Of a stretch of 64,000 nucleotides of DNA, positions 52,724-60,652 are shown piece after piece (position 1 is the first letter of the stretch; each line of letters starts with the position of its first letter). Under the pieces are notes generated by a model. It was not told where the DNA came from. It saw nothing but the letters and a program-made list of their open reading frames with translations, and searched no databases. Position numbers and translations under genes: made by a program. This stretch comes from DASRVA01 sp050732875 (lineage in GTDB: Bacteria > Gemmatimonadota > Gemmatimonadetes > JACCXV01 > JAHWKZ01), in the NCBI GenBank assembly GCA_050732875.1, contig JBOHRQ010000001.1:1-64000 (forward strand), given 5' to 3'.

Positions 52724-53217
52724 TCCCAGAGGCCTCGTCCCGTATCCCGCGCGGCGGCCTCGGCCTCACGCAGCTCGGGAAGGTACTTGCGGTTGGTCTC
52801 GTCGGGCTTGAGGAAGGCATAGCCCTGGCGGATCATCATCTCGTTCACCATCTGCCCGTCGGGCAGGAAGACATAGCCCAGGACCCGCCCCTGCTTGTCC
52901 TGGCGGAGACGATCGGTCTCGATCCGGAAGCGGTCGCCGACCGGCAGCAGACCCGCCAGCGCGCCTCGGGCCAGATCGCCGAACGGCCCGTCCTCGGGCG
53001 CATTCACCAGCAGCAGCCGCACCTTCGCCCCGTTGCGGCAGTTGAACGAGTCGCCGTCGATTACGAAGGCGACCGTGCACGAGAACGTTTCGGTGCCCCC
53101 GTCCTCCTGGGCGAATCCGGTCCCGGCGAAGAGGCCCGACGCGATCGCCAGAAGAAAAGTCGCGACGCCGAACCGCCGAACTCGTCCGGGCGTCCGCTCC
53201 AGCCGGCGGGCGCTCAC
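52717..53217 (-). CDS. Secreted thermonuclease-like (SNase) protein
   Basis: 166 residues. Signal peptide (hydrophobic run about 17-33, ending GFAQ). SNase fold: VAFVIDGDSFNCRNGAKVRLL gives the calcium-binding Asp pair (shown here as FVIDGDSF) and Arg, VNAPEDGPFG, then DKQGRVLGYVFLPDG with the second catalytic Arg and MIRQGYAFL. Expected to degrade DNA/RNA in the periplasm or outside. GTG 53217 overlaps the glycosyltransferase stop as GTGA. Last gene of the long minus-strand series. Confidence 0.85.
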   Translation of the reverse strand: MSARRLERTPGRVRRFGVATFLLAIASGLFAGTGFAQEDGGTETFSCTVAFVIDGDSFNCRNGAKVRLLLVNAPEDGPFGDLARGALAGLLPVGDRFRIETDRLRQDKQGRVLGYVFLPDGQMVNEMMIRQGYAFLKPDETNRKYLPELREAEAAARDTGRGLWDR

Positions 53218-54260
53218 ATGCGGTCGCTGTCCCGGCCCGTCATCCGCGACCACGCGTGGGCCACCAGCCCCCATCCGAAGGCCAGCCCGCTGTAGAGGTA
53301 GTGGAGCCAGTGCAGGGGAAGGGCGCGGACGGCGAACCAGACTCCCTCGCGCCGGGCGAGAAAGCGATAGAAGTCGAGGTTGGCCGCGAGCAGCGTGGCG
53401 GCGGTGGCCGCCGCGGCCCAGAGGAGGGCCGGCGCGTACGGCGAGAGCAGGACGAGGGCCAGGAGCGTCCATGCCAGCGCCACAGCGATCCGGTGACGCC
53501 ATACCAGGTTGAGATCGGTCTCCAGAAAGCCGCGGGAGAGCATCAGGCGCGTCCATGGAACCCCTCGATCGAGTACATCGGTACGAATCAGGCTCGCGAG
53601 CGTCCACTGCTTGAGATGCTTGACCTGCATCGCCGGGCACAGGCGGACGGTGAACCCGCGCTCACGGAGCCGATAGCCCAGCTCGATGTCTTCTATGCTC
53701 GGCCGTGGGAATAGTTCCCCGTCGAAGCCACCGACCTCCCGGAAAACCGAGCGCCTGACGCCCCCGCAGCCGGCCCAGAACGTCCGCGCCTCCGACCGGC
53801 CTCGCTGATGGACGTAATGGTGCTGCAGGTTCTTGAACCGCGCCACCAGCCCGCTTCCTGCGGGCGCGTCGTCGTAGCTCCCGAAGATGGCGTCCGGCGG
53901 TGGAGAGCCTCGGAAGGCGGCAGCCGCCCGACCCAGGGTGTCGGTGTGGACCTCGCAGTCCGCGTCGAGGAAGAAGACGACCTCCCCCCGGGCGTGGTCG
54001 ACGCCCAGGTTCCGCGCCGCCCCCGGGCCGCGGCGCCCGGCGCTTCGCACGACCCGGGCCCCGTAGGTGGCGGCGAGCCCCGGCGAGCCGTCCGTCGAAC
54101 CGTCGTCCACCACGATGAGCTCGTAATCGCGGAACTCGCTGCCGGCCAGCGCCGCGAGACAGCGCTCGAAGTCGGTCCCGCCGTCCAGCACCGGCACCAC
54201 GACCGAGAGGAGCGGCGCCGACGATCTCAGGACCGCAGGGCGATCCGGTTGTAGGTCCAC
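53214..54260 (-). CDS. GT2 membrane-associated glycosyltransferase
   Basis: 348 residues. LLSVVVPVLDGGTDFERCL, LIVVDDGSTDGS, FFLDADCEVHTDTL (DxD), CGGVRRSVFREVGGFDGELF and SIEDIELGYRLRERG are complete GT-A motifs. Two or three hydrophobic segments follow from about 255. GTG 54260 has GGGAGG about 9 nt upstream and overlaps the previous gene by 34 nt. The alternative CTG 54230 overlaps its stop as CTGA. The acceptor is probably a lipid-linked glycan or a secreted polymer. Confidence 0.87.
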   Translation of the reverse strand: MDLQPDRPAVLRSSAPLLSVVVPVLDGGTDFERCLAALAGSEFRDYELIVVDDGSTDGSPGLAATYGARVVRSAGRRGPGAARNLGVDHARGEVVFFLDADCEVHTDTLGRAAAAFRGSPPPDAIFGSYDDAPAGSGLVARFKNLQHHYVHQRGRSEARTFWAGCGGVRRSVFREVGGFDGELFPRPSIEDIELGYRLRERGFTVRLCPAMQVKHLKQWTLASLIRTDVLDRGVPWTRLMLSRGFLETDLNLVWRHRIAVALAWTLLALVLLSPYAPALLWAAAATAATLLAANLDFYRFLARREGVWFAVRALPLHWLHYLYSGLAFGWGLVAHAWSRMTGRDSDRM

Positions 54261-54544
54261 GCCAGCGCACCTCCCGCCAGCGCCCCGGTCAACGCGCCGT
54301 ACGCGAGCCCGACGACGGCGCCCGGCCAGGTGACCGAGTAGCCCGGAAAGTAGTGGGCCAAAAGCCCCAGGGTCTGCCCCACGTTGGGGCCACCGCGGAT
54401 CAGCAGCCAGGCCGTCGCCACGAACAGCACGAACCCGCCGAGCATGCCGAACACGATGGCCATGATCCCCACCCGGAGCCGAGCGATGGCGGCCCGGATC
54501 GCCAGCGCTTCGCGCTCGTCGGCGGGTCGGCGGCGGGGGCTCAA
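54227..54544 (-). CDS. Small membrane protein, stand-alone copy of the oxidoreductase's C-terminal domain
   Basis: 105 residues with two to three membrane segments. After a charged N-terminus, LLIRGGPNVGQTLGLLAHYF and GYSVTWPGAVVGLAYGALTG strongly resemble the C-terminal region of the preceding gene (LIRGGPAALPLSLLGHYLYGY then VTWSGAVIGL). The start is TTG 54544, overlapping the upstream stop as TTGA. Function unknown; small proteins of this look are sometimes labelled holin-like, with no support here for lysis. Possibly a scaffold for the oxidoreductase or the GT2. Confidence 0.75.
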   Translation of the reverse strand: MSPRRRPADEREALAIRAAIARLRVGIMAIVFGMLGGFVLFVATAWLLIRGGPNVGQTLGLLAHYFPGYSVTWPGAVVGLAYGALTGALAGGALAWTYNRIALRS

Positions 54545-56385
54545 TCGGACTCCAGCGGATCGAGCGACAGCGCCTCGAGCTCGCGGTCCAGCAGGATCTC
54601 CTGCCATCCCACGAAGAGGTTGATGAGGCCCGCCAGCGCGAGGCCGAACACGAACCCTGCCGCAACCGCTTCGACCAGCCCGATGACCGCTCCGCTCCAG
54701 GTGACCTCGTATCCGTAGAGATAATGACCCAGCAGAGAGAGAGGAAGAGCCGCAGGCCCTCCCCGAATCAGATCCGTCGCGGTCAGGAGGAAGAGCCCGA
54801 CACCCGTCACCAGCCCGACGGAGACCCCGAGGGCGAGCGGGTCGTAGCGGGCGAAGGCGGCGCCGAGCAGCCCCTCCAGCGTCGGCGTGGAGGCGGCCTC
54901 CGGGACTGCCCGCCCACCCCCCGCGTCCTTCGCACGACGCGTCTCCTCGTGGTACTCGGGTTCTACGTTGACGTCCCATACGTCGTTGCGTTCGCCCGCG
55001 AGGTTGCGGGCGGCCAGGAGCCCCGTGAGCATGGAATGGTCCTGGTTGTTGTAGCGGTGCTGGCCGTTGCGTCCGACCGTGTGCAGGTTGGAGAGTCCTT
55101 CCAGCCAGTCGCGGATGGTGTCCACGGCCCCCGCGTAGTCGGAGTCGTAGAGGGGATAGGCCTTCGGCATCCGCACCACCGTGCCCTCCCGCACCTCGCC
55201 CCGGCGGATCAGTCCCAGCCGCTCCACCTCCAGGGCGCCCAGAGCGACGAGCTCGTCGTCCGGCTTCGACCACAGGTCATCCCCCTGGTGCACGAAGTAT
55301 TCGAGACCGAGCGATGTCGTGGACCGGTCGGGGACCATCCCGGGACTCCAGTTCTTGAAGTTCTGGATCCGCCCCACCCGGACCTCGGGAGCGTGGACGT
55401 AGATCCAGTTGTCGGGGAAGACGTCGCCGCGCTCGACGATCAGGACCACGGTCAGGAAGTCCCGGTAGCGAAGCCGAGCGGCGGCCTCGAGCACGCGGTC
55501 GGTCGGCGCGGGATCGAGGTTGGCCACGAGGGCGCCCAGGGGCATCGAGGAGATCACGCCGTCGACCTCGACCTCCTCCTCCTCTCCCTTTCGACGGATT
55601 ACCGCTGTCTTCACCCGGCCGTCGGCATGCCGGAGGCGGACGACCTCGGCGCCCAGGATGATGTCCACGCCGTGCCTCGCCAGCCGCTCCCCCATCCTCT
55701 CCCACATCATGCCCGGACCCAGGCGCGGATAGTGGAAGCGGTCGATCAGCGTCGTGACGACCCGACCGGGGGCCCGGTCGTCGTTCCTCGCGCGAGGGCC
55801 GACGACGGCGCTCAAGATGGCGGTCCTCAGATCGAGGTTCCTGATCCGCTGGGCCGCCCAGTCCGCACCGATCTCGCTGCACGGTACGCCCCACACCTTC
55901 TCCGTGTAGGTGCGGAAGAAGATCTCGAACAGGCGTCGGCCGAACCGGTTGACGACCCACTGCTCGAAGGTGCGTTCCTCGACCTGCGGAAACGCCCTCG
56001 CCCGCGCGTAGCTCGCCAGGACGCGTACCGTCTCCAGCGGACCCAGACCGCTCAGCGCGTTCAGCGGTCTCAGCGGGTAATCGAAGAAGCGATCCCGATA
56101 GAAGATCCGCGAGAGCCGGGGGCGGACGAGCAGGTCGTCCCCGAGAACATCCTCCCACAGCTTTTGAATGGAGCCGACCTTGGTGAAGAAACGGTGGCCG
56201 CCGATGTCGAAGCGATAGCCCTTGAACAGGACGGTGCGTGCCAGGCCACCTACCTGGTGGTCCCGCTCGTAGACGATGGCGGGAAGGCCGCGCTCGACGA
56301 GCTCGTGGGCGGCGGTCAAACCAGCGGGGCCGGCGCCGATGACGATCGTCCGACGCGGGCTCGACTCAGCGCTCGAGCGACCCAT
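54541..56385 (-). CDS. FAD-dependent amine-oxidase/UDP-galactopyranose-mutase-like protein with membrane tail
   Basis: 614 residues. FAD-binding N-terminus IVIGAGPAGLTAAHELVERG then GGLARTVLFKGYRFDIGGHR, and C-terminal FAD contact NLHTVGRNGQHRYNNQDHSM, as in NAD(P)-binding flavoproteins of polysaccharide loci. Residues about 500-614 are an added membrane domain (LIRGGP...GHY...VTWSGA). The enzyme may act on a lipid-linked sugar at the membrane. ATG 56385 lies within the end of gcvT (20-nt overlap). Not a typical UDP-galactopyranose mutase, which has no such tail and is about 380 residues. Confidence 0.85.
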   Translation of the reverse strand: MGRSSAESSPRRTIVIGAGPAGLTAAHELVERGLPAIVYERDHQVGGLARTVLFKGYRFDIGGHRFFTKVGSIQKLWEDVLGDDLLVRPRLSRIFYRDRFFDYPLRPLNALSGLGPLETVRVLASYARARAFPQVEERTFEQWVVNRFGRRLFEIFFRTYTEKVWGVPCSEIGADWAAQRIRNLDLRTAILSAVVGPRARNDDRAPGRVVTTLIDRFHYPRLGPGMMWERMGERLARHGVDIILGAEVVRLRHADGRVKTAVIRRKGEEEEVEVDGVISSMPLGALVANLDPAPTDRVLEAAARLRYRDFLTVVLIVERGDVFPDNWIYVHAPEVRVGRIQNFKNWSPGMVPDRSTTSLGLEYFVHQGDDLWSKPDDELVALGALEVERLGLIRRGEVREGTVVRMPKAYPLYDSDYAGAVDTIRDWLEGLSNLHTVGRNGQHRYNNQDHSMLTGLLAARNLAGERNDVWDVNVEPEYHEETRRAKDAGGGRAVPEAASTPTLEGLLGAAFARYDPLALGVSVGLVTGVGLFLLTATDLIRGGPAALPLSLLGHYLYGYEVTWSGAVIGLVEAVAAGFVFGLALAGLINLFVGWQEILLDRELEALSLDPLESD

Positions 56386-57478
56386 CCGTATAGAACGGGG
56401 TCTTCACGACCTCGGCCGGTACTCCCCGCCCGCGAACGTCGACCTCGATCGAGGTACCGGGGGACGAGCGGTCGGCCGGCAGATAGCAGGTCCCGATTCC
56501 GTCCCCAAGCGTCGGGCTCATCGTCCCGCTCAGCACCTCGCCGACCACGGCGCCGTCCAGCCGAATCGCGTAGCCGGGGCGCGGAAAGCCGCGCTCGAGG
56601 AGACGGAAGCCGACCAGCTTGCGCGTGGGACCCTTCTCGCGGATCGCCGCCAGGGCGTCGCGACCCACGAACTCCCCCTTGTCGAGCTTCACGATCCATC
56701 CCAGGCCGGCCTCGAAGGGGTTGGTCGCCTCGTCGATGTCGTTGCCGTACAGCGCGTACTTCATCTCCAGGCGCAGCGTGTCGCGCGCTCCCAGACCGCA
56801 CGGCTCGAGGCCGAGGTCACGCCCGGCCTCGGTGAGGGCCGTCCAGACCGTCTCCGACGCGGGGCGCTCGAAGTAGAGCTCGAAGCCGTCCTCGCCCGTG
56901 TATCCAGTGCGGCTCACGATCGCCGGCACGCCGGCCACCTCGGCGTCGCGCTTCCAGTAGAATTCGATCTCCGTCAGATCGACGTCCGCCACCGGGCTCA
57001 GGATCTCTGCGGCGCGCGGTCCCTGGAGAGCCAGGAGCGACGTCCGCTCCGATTCGTCGGTCATCCGCGCGTCCGGTGCGTGGCGCTGGATGTGGCCCCG
57101 GTCCTTCTCGATGTTGGCCGCGTTCACCACCATCAGGTAACGGTCCTCCGCCACGCGGCAGACCACGCAGTCGTCCACGATCCCGCCTTCCTCGTTCACC
57201 ATCGCCGAGTACTGGGCCTGATCGACATCGAGGGCGGCCACGTCGTTGACGGTGACCCGCTGGACGCTCTCCCGTGCCTGTGGCCCGGAAAACACGAACT
57301 CTCCCATGTGACTGACGTCAAAGAGCCCGGCTCGCTCGCGGACAGCGCGATGCTCCTCGGTTATCGACTGGTACTGGACGGGCATCAGGAAGCCGGCGAA
57401 GGGGACCATCTTCGCGCCCAGCCGTTCGTGGATGTCGGCGAATCCGGTGCGCTTCAGCGTGGTGCGGGAATCTGTCAT
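56366..57478 (-). CDS. gcvT: Aminomethyltransferase (glycine cleavage T protein)
   Basis: 370 residues. HERLGAKMVPFAGFLMPVQY, AGLFDVSHMGEF, the folate-binding Asp in LALQGPRAAEIL/GYTGEDGFELYFE and the C-terminal beta-barrel (PGYAIRLDGAVVGEVLSGTM) are all present. It transfers methylene from lipoyl-H protein to THF. gcvH and gcvP are not in the window. ATG 57478 gives the standard N-terminus; in-frame sequence upstream belongs to the palindromic element. The 145 nt between hslU and gcvT are almost filled by that element; no glycine riboswitch is seen. Confidence 0.95.
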   Translation of the reverse strand: MTDSRTTLKRTGFADIHERLGAKMVPFAGFLMPVQYQSITEEHRAVRERAGLFDVSHMGEFVFSGPQARESVQRVTVNDVAALDVDQAQYSAMVNEEGGIVDDCVVCRVAEDRYLMVVNAANIEKDRGHIQRHAPDARMTDESERTSLLALQGPRAAEILSPVADVDLTEIEFYWKRDAEVAGVPAIVSRTGYTGEDGFELYFERPASETVWTALTEAGRDLGLEPCGLGARDTLRLEMKYALYGNDIDEATNPFEAGLGWIVKLDKGEFVGRDALAAIREKGPTRKLVGFRLLERGFPRPGYAIRLDGAVVGEVLSGTMSPTLGDGIGTCYLPADRSSPGTSIEVDVRGRGVPAEVVKTPFYTDGSLER

Positions 57479-57506
57479 CAAGGGGTGCTCGGTCCCGACG
57501 AGCCGA

Positions 57507-57623
57507 GGGCGCGCAGAACGCCGCAGTTCGAGGCGCGCGACGAGGAGGGCCGAGGCGTACCAAAAGGTACGCCGCAGGCCCGACAAGGAGCGCAACGAAG
57601 AAATGCGGCGGAGATGCGCGCCC
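57507..57623. repeat. Palindromic element related to that at 34916-35074
   Basis: 117 bp. Outer arms GGGCGCGCA (57507-57515) and TGCGCGCCC (57615-57623) are exact complements, followed inward by CGCCGCA/TGCGGCG. The centre is the perfect hairpin GGCGTACC-AAAA-GGTACGCC (57554-57573). It shares with the other element the flank GGCGCG..GACGAGGAGG before the hairpin and a GAGC.GCAAC stretch after it. It begins at the base after the hslU stop codon, in the hslU-gcvT spacer. Confidence 0.75.
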
Positions 57624-59114
57624 TCACAGGATGTACTTGCGGAGATCCTGATCCTCCACGATCCCCTTCAACCTCTCCCCCACATCCCGGGCGTCGATCA
57701 CCACCTCTCCGGACTGCACGTCCGGCACGTCGAACAGGATGTCGTCGAGGAGCCGGGTCATGACGGTATGCAGCCGCCGGGCGCCGATGTTCTCCATCAG
57801 ATCGTTCACCTCCGCGGCGATGCGCGCGATCTCCCGGACTCCGTCGTCGGTGAAAACGAGGCTGACGCCCTCCGTCTCGAGCATCGCCCGGTACTGCAGG
57901 GTGAGGGCGTTCTGCGGCTCGATGAGGATCCGCTCGAAGTCCTTCGCCGTCAGGCTCCTCAGCTCCACCCGGATGGGAAACCGGCCCTGGAGCTCGGGGA
58001 TCAGGTCGCTCGGCTTCGAGACGTGGAACGCCCCGGCGGCGATGAACAGGACGTGATCGGTGCGGATGAGGCCGTACTTGGTCTGCACGTTGGACCCTTC
58101 GACGATGGGCAAGAGATCGCGCTGCACGCCCTCGCGCGAGACATCGGGCCCGCCGGTCATCTTCTCGCCCGCGATCTTGTCGATCTCGTCCAGGAAGACG
58201 ATCCCCGAGTTCTCGGTCCGGTAGACGGCCTCGTTCACGACCTCGTCCATGTCGATCAGCTTGCCGAGCTCCTCCTGGAGGAGGATCCGCCGCGCCTCCG
58301 ACACCGTCACCTGCCGGCGCTTCTTCCGCTTGGGAAGGATCTCCTCCAGCATTTCGCCGACGTTGACGTCCATCTCCTCCAGCCCCATCGGCGAGAGGAC
58401 CTCGAAAAACGGCATCCGTCCGGACGTGGTCTCGACCTCGACCTTGCGGTCCTCCAGCTTCCCGTCCGTGAGGAGCTTGCGGAGCTTGTCCCGCGAGCGC
58501 TCGCGCTGCTCCCTCAGCCGTTCGAACGACTCCCCGGACTCGGCCTCCTGGATGGCCCCACTGCGGTCCACCAGATAACGCCGTCCCCCGCCCACCTCCT
58601 CGGCCGGCCGCAGCGGGGGCAGCAGCAGATCGAGCAGGCGCTCCTCCACGTTCTCTTCGGCCCGGTCGTAGACCTCGTCCTCCCACTCCTGCCGGACCAT
58701 GCTCACCGAGATCTCCATCAGGTCGCGGACGATGGACTCCACATCCCGGCCGACGTAGCCCACCTCGGTGAACTTGGAAGCCTCCACCTTGACGAACGGG
58801 GCGTCCGCGAGCCGCGCCAGCCGGCGCGAGATCTCGGTCTTCCCGACCCCCGTGGGTCCGATCATGATGATGTTGTTGGGCAGGATCTCGTCCCGCAGGT
58901 CATCGGCGACCCGGAGGCGGCGCCAGCGGTTCCGGAGCGCGATGGCGACCGCCCGCTTGGCGTCATCCTGTCCCACGATGTACTTGTCGAGCTCGGCGAC
59001 GATCTCGCGGGGCGTCAACGCCTCGTAGGGATCCTCCGCCGTCGGTTCGCCCGCGCGGCCGATCGCGTCCACGGCCGGCGGCGCCTCCTGCTCCTCGATG
59101 ATGGGATCGTTCAT
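57624..59114 (-). CDS. hslU: ATP-dependent HslUV protease ATPase subunit
   Basis: 496 residues, longer than E. coli HslU (443). Walker A GPTGVGKT, TEVGYVGRDVESIVRDL, the I-domain insertion (about 150-270, charged, with DRKVEVETTSGRMPFFE), Walker B GIVFLDEIDKIA, and the C-terminal DLRKYIL whose last residues dock on HslV. It unfolds substrates for HslV. ATG 59114 overlaps the hslV stop as ATGA. An acidic 35-residue N-terminal extension precedes LTPREIVAELDKYIVGQ. Confidence 0.97.
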   Translation of the reverse strand: MNDPIIEEQEAPPAVDAIGRAGEPTAEDPYEALTPREIVAELDKYIVGQDDAKRAVAIALRNRWRRLRVADDLRDEILPNNIIMIGPTGVGKTEISRRLARLADAPFVKVEASKFTEVGYVGRDVESIVRDLMEISVSMVRQEWEDEVYDRAEENVEERLLDLLLPPLRPAEEVGGGRRYLVDRSGAIQEAESGESFERLREQRERSRDKLRKLLTDGKLEDRKVEVETTSGRMPFFEVLSPMGLEEMDVNVGEMLEEILPKRKKRRQVTVSEARRILLQEELGKLIDMDEVVNEAVYRTENSGIVFLDEIDKIAGEKMTGGPDVSREGVQRDLLPIVEGSNVQTKYGLIRTDHVLFIAAGAFHVSKPSDLIPELQGRFPIRVELRSLTAKDFERILIEPQNALTLQYRAMLETEGVSLVFTDDGVREIARIAAEVNDLMENIGARRLHTVMTRLLDDILFDVPDVQSGEVVIDARDVGERLKGIVEDQDLRKYIL

Positions 59115-59659
59115 TCGGCCTTCAGCTCCAGTATGGTTATCTGGGTGTTCGTGTATATGCAGATCTCTCCGGTGATCTCGAGCGATCGCTGCACGATCGA
59201 TCGGGCGTCCAGGTCGGAGTGGGCCACCAGCCCGCGCGCCGCCGCCAGGGCGTAGGGGCCACCCGACCCGATCGCCAGGATGCCGTCGTCGGGCTCGATC
59301 ACGTCCCCGTTGCCCGACACCAGCAGGCTGTGCTCCCGATCGCATACCGCGAGCATGGCCTCCAGGCGCCGCAGCACCCGGTCCGATCTCCAGTCCTTCG
59401 CCAGCTCGACGGACGCCCGTGGCAGGTTGCCGGGGTAGCGCTGAATCTTCTCCTCGAACTTCTCGAACAGGGTCAGCGCGTCGGCGGTCGAACCCGCGAA
59501 CCCCGACAGGATCGCCCCGTCGTGCATCAGGCGGACCTTGTTCGCCCGGCCCTTCATCACCGTGTCGCCGAACGTGACCTGGCCATCCCCGCCCAGGGCG
59601 ACCGCCCCGTCACGGCGCACGCCCAGGATCGTCGTGGCATGTGGGGTCGCGTAACGCAT
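59111..59659 (-). CDS. hslV: ATP-dependent HslUV protease peptidase subunit
   Basis: 182 residues including a short propeptide (MRYATPHA) ahead of the catalytic N-terminal Thr in TTILGVRRDG. GGDGQVTFGDTVMK, SGFAGSTADALTLFE and IGSGGPYALAAARGL follow the family exactly. Forms the two-hexamer chamber capped by HslU. ATG 59659 is chosen for GGAGGA 6 nt upstream; ATG 59683 is possible. 81 nt after xerC. Confidence 0.97.
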   Translation of the reverse strand: MRYATPHATTILGVRRDGAVALGGDGQVTFGDTVMKGRANKVRLMHDGAILSGFAGSTADALTLFEKFEEKIQRYPGNLPRASVELAKDWRSDRVLRRLEAMLAVCDREHSLLVSGNGDVIEPDDGILAIGSGGPYALAAARGLVAHSDLDARSIVQRSLEITGEICIYTNTQITILELKAE

Positions 59660-59740
59660 CGAATCCTCCGCGAGGGGTTTCACCCGTGGGATGATAGCAG
59701 GTCTGCGGGAATGGCCAAGCTCGAGACGGCTGGCGACCTG

Positions 59741-60652
59741 TCAGGCGCGCGGGTGCGCGAGCTCGTACGCCGCCTTCAGCCGCTCCCGCGAAAGATGGGT
59801 ATAGAGCTGGGTCGTGGAAAGCGACGCATGGCCCAGCAGCTCCTTCACCGCCATGATGTCCGCGCCCCGGTCCAGCAGGTGCGTGGCGAACGAATGGCGG
59901 AGCGTGTGGGGCGAGACCCCGTTCCGCTCCGCGATCCGGGCGAGCGCGCTGGTGATCACACGCTGGATCTGGCGCACCGACAGACGGTCGCCTCTGCGGG
60001 CCACGAAGACGGCCTCCGGCACCCCGCCGCAGACCTGATTCACTTCCGCGCCCCAGGCCAGGAGGGCGTCCACCGCCTTGGCGGTCAGCGGCACGCGCCG
60101 CTCCCTGTCGCCCTTGCCGAGGACGCGCACCGTTCCGCCGCTCAGGTCCAGGTCCGACCAGCCGAGCCCGGCCACCTCGCCGACCCGGAGGCCGGCGCCG
60201 TAGGTCACCTCGAGCAGGGCCGCGAGCCGGCGGGCGTAGAATCCCTCACCCCGGGAAGCCTTTTCCAGCAGGTCGACGAGCGCGTCCGCGCCGAGCACCT
60301 CGGGAAGGGCCCGACCCCGGCGCGGCATGGCGATCGCCTGGGCCGGGTTGCGGTGCGCCCATCCCTCGCGGCAGGCGTGCCGGAAGTATCCCCTGACGGC
60401 GGCCAGCCGGCGGGCGACCGACCTCCGGGCGAGGCCTTCCCGGCGGCCGTAACCCAGAAACGCTCGCACGGTCGCCGTATCAACGACGTCCAGGTCGACC
60501 CGGGTCGTCCCCAGGTGCTCCGCGCAGAACCGGAGCCACGCATCGAGGTCGCGGCGGTAGGCCGCCACCGTGTTCGGGCGGTAGCGACGGACCGTGCTCA
60601 GGTAACGCAGGTAGTCCTCGACCCGCGGCTCCTGGGGACGGGCGGCACTCAA
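59741..60652 (-). CDS. xerC: Tyrosine recombinase XerC (chromosome dimer resolution)
   Basis: 303 residues. N-terminal SAM-like core-binding domain, then the catalytic set R156 (AGLRVGEV), K180 (VLGKGDRERRVP), H249 and R252 (HTLRHSFATHLL), H275 (LLGHASLSTTQ) and nucleophile Y284 (LYTHLS). Position in topA-trmFO-xerC-hslVU, and length, identify XerC rather than an integron or phage integrase. The start is TTG 60652, overlapping the trmFO stop as TTGA. Confidence 0.94.
   Translation of the reverse strand: MSAARPQEPRVEDYLRYLSTVRRYRPNTVAAYRRDLDAWLRFCAEHLGTTRVDLDVVDTATVRAFLGYGRREGLARRSVARRLAAVRGYFRHACREGWAHRNPAQAIAMPRRGRALPEVLGADALVDLLEKASRGEGFYARRLAALLEVTYGAGLRVGEVAGLGWSDLDLSGGTVRVLGKGDRERRVPLTAKAVDALLAWGAEVNQVCGGVPEAVFVARRGDRLSVRQIQRVITSALARIAERNGVSPHTLRHSFATHLLDRGADIMAVKELLGHASLSTTQLYTHLSRERLKAAYELAHPRA

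Noticed and set aside
54227..54544. Holin function for the small membrane protein
   Set aside because: No endolysin or phage genes nearby; its similarity is to the tail of the neighbouring oxidoreductase.
57479..57623. Possible glycine riboswitch before gcvT
   Set aside because: The spacer is accounted for by the palindromic element and lacks the glycine aptamer core.
59741..60652. Tyrosine recombinase as a sign of an integrated element
   Set aside because: Length, residues and the topA-trmFO-hslVU context identify housekeeping XerC; no attachment-site repeats are seen.
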